Assembly (NCBI GenBank): GCA_041987265.1
Contig: JBHIWT010000141.1
Location: 1-9,159 of the forward strand
Direction of reading: 5' to 3'
From: IH12 sp041987265
Lineage (GTDB): Bacteria > Pseudomonadota > Alphaproteobacteria > Caulobacterales > Hyphomonadaceae
DNA length: 9,159 nt
The stretch's first letter is position 1; each line of letters starts with the position of its first letter. Shown in pieces: positions 6,114 to 9,159 of the stretch. Under the pieces are notes generated by a model. It searched no databases, had not been told where the DNA came from, and was given only the letters and a program-made list of their open reading frames with translations. The position numbers and the translations under genes were made by a program.

Positions 6114-6998
6114 TCAGTGGGGCGGGGCCTGTGTGATCCACATGCGTTCTGCGGCGAGGTCGAGGGTGATTGTCCATGCCTTGAGGACCGGGAGGCCGAT
6201 GTTGCCGTCGATGATCATGTCGCGGGTGCGGGCGGTTGTGTGGTGGGTGAGGGGTGAACCGTTGTTGGTTGCGAGCGTGAGAAGAGCTGGCTGGCTTTGT
6301 TGCGCGGGGTCGAGGCCGAGGGCGGCGGCTGAGCTGGGCGCTAGTTGCAGCGGGGCGTCGCTGCCGGCGTCCAGCTGCATCCAGAGGTCGCCTTGCGGGC
6401 TGGGGACCTGGGCCATGACGGTGAGGCTGGCGCCGCCGGCCTGGCGCGTGAGGCGGACCGGGATTTCGGCGGCGCCTGCAATGCGCGCGGCGAAGCTGTC
6501 TGGCGTTTCCAGGGTGAGGCGGGATGCGCCCAGTTCCAGGGTGAACCGGGCGTTGCCGAGCGCATCGAGGCTGAAGAGGCCGTCGATGCGCGGGGCCTGA
6601 GGCGGCAGGAGGCCGGAGAGATCGAAGACCCCGATGTCGTGCGCGCCGAGCGCTGCGCCGCCCAGCGCGAGCGCGACGCCGGTGCAGCGCTGGCCGGTGA
6701 GTTGTTCGCCGGTGAGGCGGAAGCCGGTGACCTGCCCCCACGGCGCGCAGCCGATGGTTTCGGCGAGGGCGGGGGTGATGGCGGTGACGCCGCCGCCGGT
6801 GTCGAAGATCATCGTGGCGGACTGGTCTTCGACCTGAAGATCGACCGTGTGGAGGACGCCGAGCAGATCGCCGAGTGCGATGGCGACGGGTTGAGCCGAT
6901 GGCGTGGCTGCGGGGGCGTCCGGGGCGGCGGCTGGCGGTGTTGTGCAGGCGCTGGCGAGGGCGGCGCAGGCGAGAGCTGCGCGAAGCGTGTTGGTCAT
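6114..6998 (-). CDS. Two-lobed retropepsin-like aspartic protease lipoprotein
   Basis: This 294-residue protein looks like two fused retropepsin-type lobes. Lobe one has FDTGGGVTAIT at 65-75 (catalytic Asp66) and closes with IDGLFSLDAL (138-147). Lobe two has LDAGSDAPLQL at 209-219 (Asp210, with Ala in place of the Thr of DTG) and closes with DGNIGLPVLKAW (264-275). Each half thus repeats the Asp-Thr/Ala-Gly and hydrophobic-hydrophobic-Gly signature, as in pepsin. The N-terminus is a short signal with ASAC at 15-18, a slightly atypical lipobox, then an Ala/Pro-rich linker to about residue 37, so it is likely a periplasm-facing lipoprotein. Start ATG 6998 is supported by AAAGGAGAG (7015-7007), eight bases upstream. 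It lies 94 bases downstream of the TIR-SUMF1 gene on the same strand. Protease activity is inferred from the motifs and the substrate is unknown. Confidence 0.8.
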   Translation of the reverse strand: MTNTLRAALACAALASACTTPPAAAPDAPAATPSAQPVAIALGDLLGVLHTVDLQVEDQSATMIFDTGGGVTAITPALAETIGCAPWGQVTGFRLTGEQLTGQRCTGVALALGGAALGAHDIGVFDLSGLLPPQAPRIDGLFSLDALGNARFTLELGASRLTLETPDSFAARIAGAAEIPVRLTRQAGGASLTVMAQVPSPQGDLWMQLDAGSDAPLQLAPSSAAALGLDPAQQSQPALLTLATNNGSPLTHHTTARTRDMIIDGNIGLPVLKAWTITLDLAAERMWITQAPPH

Positions 6999-7092
6999 GG
7001 GGCGTTCTCTCCTTTGTGCGCGCGTTCTCGGGCGTGCGCTTGGGCGGAGGATTGCATGAGGTCCGGCGTCGGGCCAGTGGCCTGCTTGGACG

Positions 7093-8613
7093 CTATCTCG
7101 CGGTTACGTCGGATGTGGCGATGCGGAAGCCGATCGACTTGTCCCGGATTGTGCGCCCGACCCGGGCGCGGTTTGCGGCGCGGTGCTGGGCTGGTTCGTC
7201 CTCGTAGGATCCGCCGCGAATGACGCGCAGCGAGCAATCGCCGTCATTGACGGCGCGGCCGTCTGTCGGCGCGTTTGCGTAGTTGTTGACGTAGCAGTCC
7301 TCGACCCATTCGCGCACATTGCCAAGCGTTCCGGCGAGTTCGAACGCGTTGGTCTGAAGCTGCGACACGGCGCTGGGGCGACCTGAGGGCGCGATGGTGC
7401 GGTCGAAGCGATCGCCCCACCAGTATGCGGTTTCGGTGCCGCCTCGTGCTGCGTATTCCCATTCCGCTTCGGTCGGGAGGCGGTAGTTGCGGCCGGTCTC
7501 GCGCGAGAGCCAGACGACGTATTCGTTGGTGTCGGCCCAGGAGACGCCGAACACCGGCATGGCGCCGCGCCCGTTGCCGCGATCGCTGGGCGAATGACGG
7601 CAGGCGCCGGCGTCGACGCACGCATCCCATTCATCGAACGTAACTTCGAATTTGCCGATGGCGTAGGCGGGAAGGGAGACTTCGTGTTGCGGGCTTTCGT
7701 TGCCGACGCGGTTGGGCTCGTCTTCGGCTGAGCCCATCCGGAAGGTGGCGGGCGCGAGCGATACGAGTTCGGGGCAGGTGTCGCAATCCTTGATCGCGCC
7801 GGCGACGGGGCCGGCCTCGGCGATGGTGTCCGTCGCTGCTTCGGCGGCGCCGGAATTGCCGAGTGACCGGAAAAGCACAAAGCCGCCGCCGGCCGCCGCG
7901 ACGATGGCGGCGACGATCGCGCCGAGCACGAGCGGGCTGGGGCTGAGCTTGACGTCGTTCGGATCTCCGCCTTTGGCGGCTGCTTTTGACTGCGCGCGCG
8001 CGGCGCGGCGCAGTTTCTTGAGGCGGTTGCGCGCCAGATCGGCGAAATGTCCCTCCGGGTAGCGTTTGAGGTAGGCCTCGAAATCTTCCGGGTCGGTTTC
8101 ATCCTCGATCGAGTTCCAGAAGGTGGTTTCGATGCTGGCGTCGTCGGATGAGGGATCGGCGCTGGCCGGTGCGGAAACGATCGGCGCGGCGGGTTGCGCA
8201 GGCGCCGTGGCTACGTCCGACTGGTCGCCGATGGCCTGGCGGATATCGGCGACGAAGGCGCGCCAGTGTTCGGCTGTGCGATCGCCACCCCATCCGATGA
8301 GGTCGGCGGTGTGGGTGAGTTCGAACATGATCGGGCGGTCGCACTCTTCGATCATCGCCGGCACGAGAACCGAGCTGCGTGAACCGAGCGTGGCCTCGGC
8401 GCGCACCCATTTCGATTTTGCCGAAACCTTGGACCAGAGCACGACGACGACGGCAGAGTCGCGCAGCATGCCTTCGGTGACTTCATCGTAGGTCTGGCCG
8501 GCGCGCAGGACCTTGTCCCACCAGACTTCGAATCCTTCCGCTTCCAGCGATTCAGCGATTTTCTGCGCCGTTGGACGGTCGTCCCGGCTGTACGACAGGA
8601 ATACGTGCGCCAC
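7093..8613 (-). CDS. TIR domain - transmembrane - SUMF1-like domain protein
   Basis: A 506-residue membrane protein. Residues 2-129 are a TIR domain: HVFLSYSRDD at 3-12, FEVWWDK at 28-34, and SKWVRAE ending in Glu73, which aligns with the catalytic glutamate of NAD-cleaving TIR domains such as SARM1 (DWVHKE). A linker leads to a small helical motif at 162-202 (WNSIED, DPEDFEAYLKRYPEGHF, ADLARNRL) seen in many multidomain signalling proteins. A very basic stretch, then one transmembrane helix at about 227-249, predicts cytoplasmic TIR and periplasmic C-terminus. Residues 280-501 are a SUMF1/formylglycine-generating-enzyme-type domain (DCDTCPELV, FRMGS, RLPTEAEWEYAARGG, LGNVREWV, VIRGGSY, IGFRIA), but the FGE active-site cysteines are absent, so it is probably a binding or sensing module. 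GTG 8613 is chosen because AGAGGGG lies eight bases upstream and the protein then begins MAHVFLSY. GTG 8619 and TTG 8643 are alternatives. Likely an NAD-depleting effector or signalling protein (inference). Confidence 0.87.
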   Translation of the reverse strand: MAHVFLSYSRDDRPTAQKIAESLEAEGFEVWWDKVLRAGQTYDEVTEGMLRDSAVVVVLWSKVSAKSKWVRAEATLGSRSSVLVPAMIEECDRPIMFELTHTADLIGWGGDRTAEHWRAFVADIRQAIGDQSDVATAPAQPAAPIVSAPASADPSSDDASIETTFWNSIEDETDPEDFEAYLKRYPEGHFADLARNRLKKLRRAARAQSKAAAKGGDPNDVKLSPSPLVLGAIVAAIVAAAGGGFVLFRSLGNSGAAEAATDTIAEAGPVAGAIKDCDTCPELVSLAPATFRMGSAEDEPNRVGNESPQHEVSLPAYAIGKFEVTFDEWDACVDAGACRHSPSDRGNGRGAMPVFGVSWADTNEYVVWLSRETGRNYRLPTEAEWEYAARGGTETAYWWGDRFDRTIAPSGRPSAVSQLQTNAFELAGTLGNVREWVEDCYVNNYANAPTDGRAVNDGDCSLRVIRGGSYEDEPAQHRAANRARVGRTIRDKSIGFRIATSDVTAR

Positions 8614-8621
8614 CGCCACTT

Positions 8622-8628
8622 CCCCTCT
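8622..8628 (-). promoter_or_regulatory. Shine-Dalgarno site deciding the TIR gene start
   Basis: AGAGGGG on the minus strand lies eight bases before GTG 8613, the spacing expected for a used start. It lies too close to the in-frame GTG at 8619 and downstream of the TTG at 8643, so the start at 8613 is favoured. Confidence 0.6.
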
Positions 8629-8642
8629 GAGGCCTTGCCTCA
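8628..8642 (-). promoter_or_regulatory. Perfect inverted repeat abutting the TIR gene ribosome binding site
   Basis: TGAGGC, three bases, GCCTCA: a perfect six-base stem with a three-base centre. On the minus strand it ends on the first base of the Shine-Dalgarno sequence. It could be a leader hairpin limiting ribosome access or a protein-binding operator. No function can be read directly. Confidence 0.4.
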
Positions 8643-8661
8643 ATGTGTTGTCCCCGATCGT

Positions 8662-8689
8662 TTATTACACGAATTCAATCCGCCCCCAA
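8662..8689 (-). promoter_or_regulatory. Candidate promoter for the TIR-SUMF1 gene
   Basis: In an AT-richer island of the 121-base gap, the minus strand reads TTGGGG (8689-8684), 16 bases, then TAATAA (8667-8662). The -10 is close to TATAAT and the -35 keeps only TTG. Transcription would start near 8655, giving a leader of roughly 40 bases that contains the inverted repeat at 8628-8642. Confidence 0.35.
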
Positions 8690-8734
8690 GCAGGGCGTTG
8701 GCGCGCGAGACCGGCGGCGATCGGCGCGCGCGGA

Positions 8735-9159
8735 CTAGAGGAGGAATTTGGACCTGGCGTGGGTGCGCAGGAAGACGCGCATCTCTTCGAGGCTGATGCG
8801 TTCGAAGGAGCGGATGACTTCGAGCTGGGTGGGGAAATCGCTGGCGCCGTCGAGGCGTTCCCTAGCGACAAGGATGTTGGCGCGGTACTGCTCGTAGCGT
8901 TCGACGTCGCGGTGGGGCTGGAGGCCGTCCTCAAGGGCGCGCGCGGCGAGGGCGATCAGCGCGGTCCAGACGACCATGACCTCCATCGGCGCGAGCGGCA
9001 GGTGCAGGGGGCCGGCGGCGAACTGGGTGATGTGCAGGCCGATGACGATGGCGATCGCGGTCCATGCGATCCAAGAGAAGATGTGTTCGGTCTGGAGAGC
9101 GGACAGGCGTCCGCCGCTGGAATGGTGGGCGAGCTTGGCTTCGCAATAGCCGAGCTGCC
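8735..9159 (-). CDS. C-terminal part of a two-transmembrane protein, 5' truncated by window (SLATT/DUF4231-like architecture)
   Basis: The minus-strand frame is open from the right edge to TAG 8737-8735. An internal ATG at 8986 gives a shorter candidate, but the frame continues upstream without a stop and the extension encodes a complete transmembrane helix, so the gene begins outside the window. Visible parts: a polar segment with KLAHHSS and RLSAL; helix one, from HIFSWIAW to LHITQF (9020-9085); helix two, MEVMVVWTALIALAARAL (about 8933-8986); then a charged helical tail with DVERYEQY, LEVIRSFERI and EEMRVFLRTHA. A basic/His-rich segment, a helical hairpin and a cytosolic helical tail recall the two-helix SLATT/DUF4231-like proteins found with nucleotide-sensing conflict modules. 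That comparison is from memory of the architecture and is an inference. It lies 121 bases upstream of the TIR gene on the same strand. Confidence 0.65.
   Translation of the reverse strand, partial: QLGYCEAKLAHHSSGGRLSALQTEHIFSWIAWTAIAIVIGLHITQFAAGPLHLPLAPMEVMVVWTALIALAARALEDGLQPHRDVERYEQYRANILVARERLDGASDFPTQLEVIRSFERISLEEMRVFLRTHARSKFLL

Noticed and set aside
7093..7260. C-terminus of the SUMF1 domain as a diversity-generating retroelement variable region
   Set aside because: The fold and position would fit, but the segment is not enriched in AAY codons, and no template repeat or reverse transcriptase is present in the window.
4207..8613. A sulfation/sulfatase pathway linking the sulfotransferase to the FGE-like domain
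   Set aside because: The SUMF1 domain has no FGE cysteines, is not a stand-alone enzyme, and no sulfatase gene is present.

Overview
The window is GC-rich DNA, densely coded, with short gaps. It carries nine protein-coding genes, two of them cut by the window edges. The protein families point to an alphaproteobacterium: a DUF983 zinc-ribbon membrane protein next to a Nudix hydrolase, a SUMF1 domain with the DCxxCPE entry motif, and several lipoproteins. A Caulobacterales/Hyphomonadaceae-like lineage would fit, but that is inference because there is no rRNA or marker gene. No RNA gene, CRISPR array, insertion sequence, integrase or attachment site was found. No gene-free stretch exceeds about 170 bases.

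Left part, plus strand (1-2258): the end of a ClpP-fold (COG3904-like) putative periplasmic serine protease, followed 34 bases later by a cysteine-containing lipoprotein with helical segments. They look like one operon acting at the cell envelope. Converging on them is a nitroreductase-family flavoenzyme (2270-2947, minus).

Middle: a 170-base divergent intergenic region separates the nitroreductase from a plus-strand pair, DUF983 and a Nudt19-like Nudix hydrolase. This pair is packed with only two bases between stop and start.

Right part, minus strand (4207-9159): five co-directional genes. In transcription order they are the C-terminal part of a two-helix membrane protein, a TIR-transmembrane-SUMF1 protein, a two-lobed aspartic-protease-like lipoprotein, an alpha/beta-hydrolase lipoprotein with a Ser/Pro-rich stalk, and a Sulfotransfer_4-family protein. 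The gaps are 74 to 121 bases, so they may be several transcription units rather than one tight operon.

The most interesting feature is the TIR protein. Its predicted topology puts an intact-looking TIR NADase domain in the cytoplasm and a SUMF1-like domain, without the FGE cysteine pair, in the periplasm. That reads as an envelope sensor wired to a NAD-depleting effector. A two-transmembrane protein reminiscent of SLATT-type effectors lies just upstream. Three perfect inverted repeats of the same format (6-base arms, 3-base centre) sit just in front of three genes, one of them covering the ribosome binding site.
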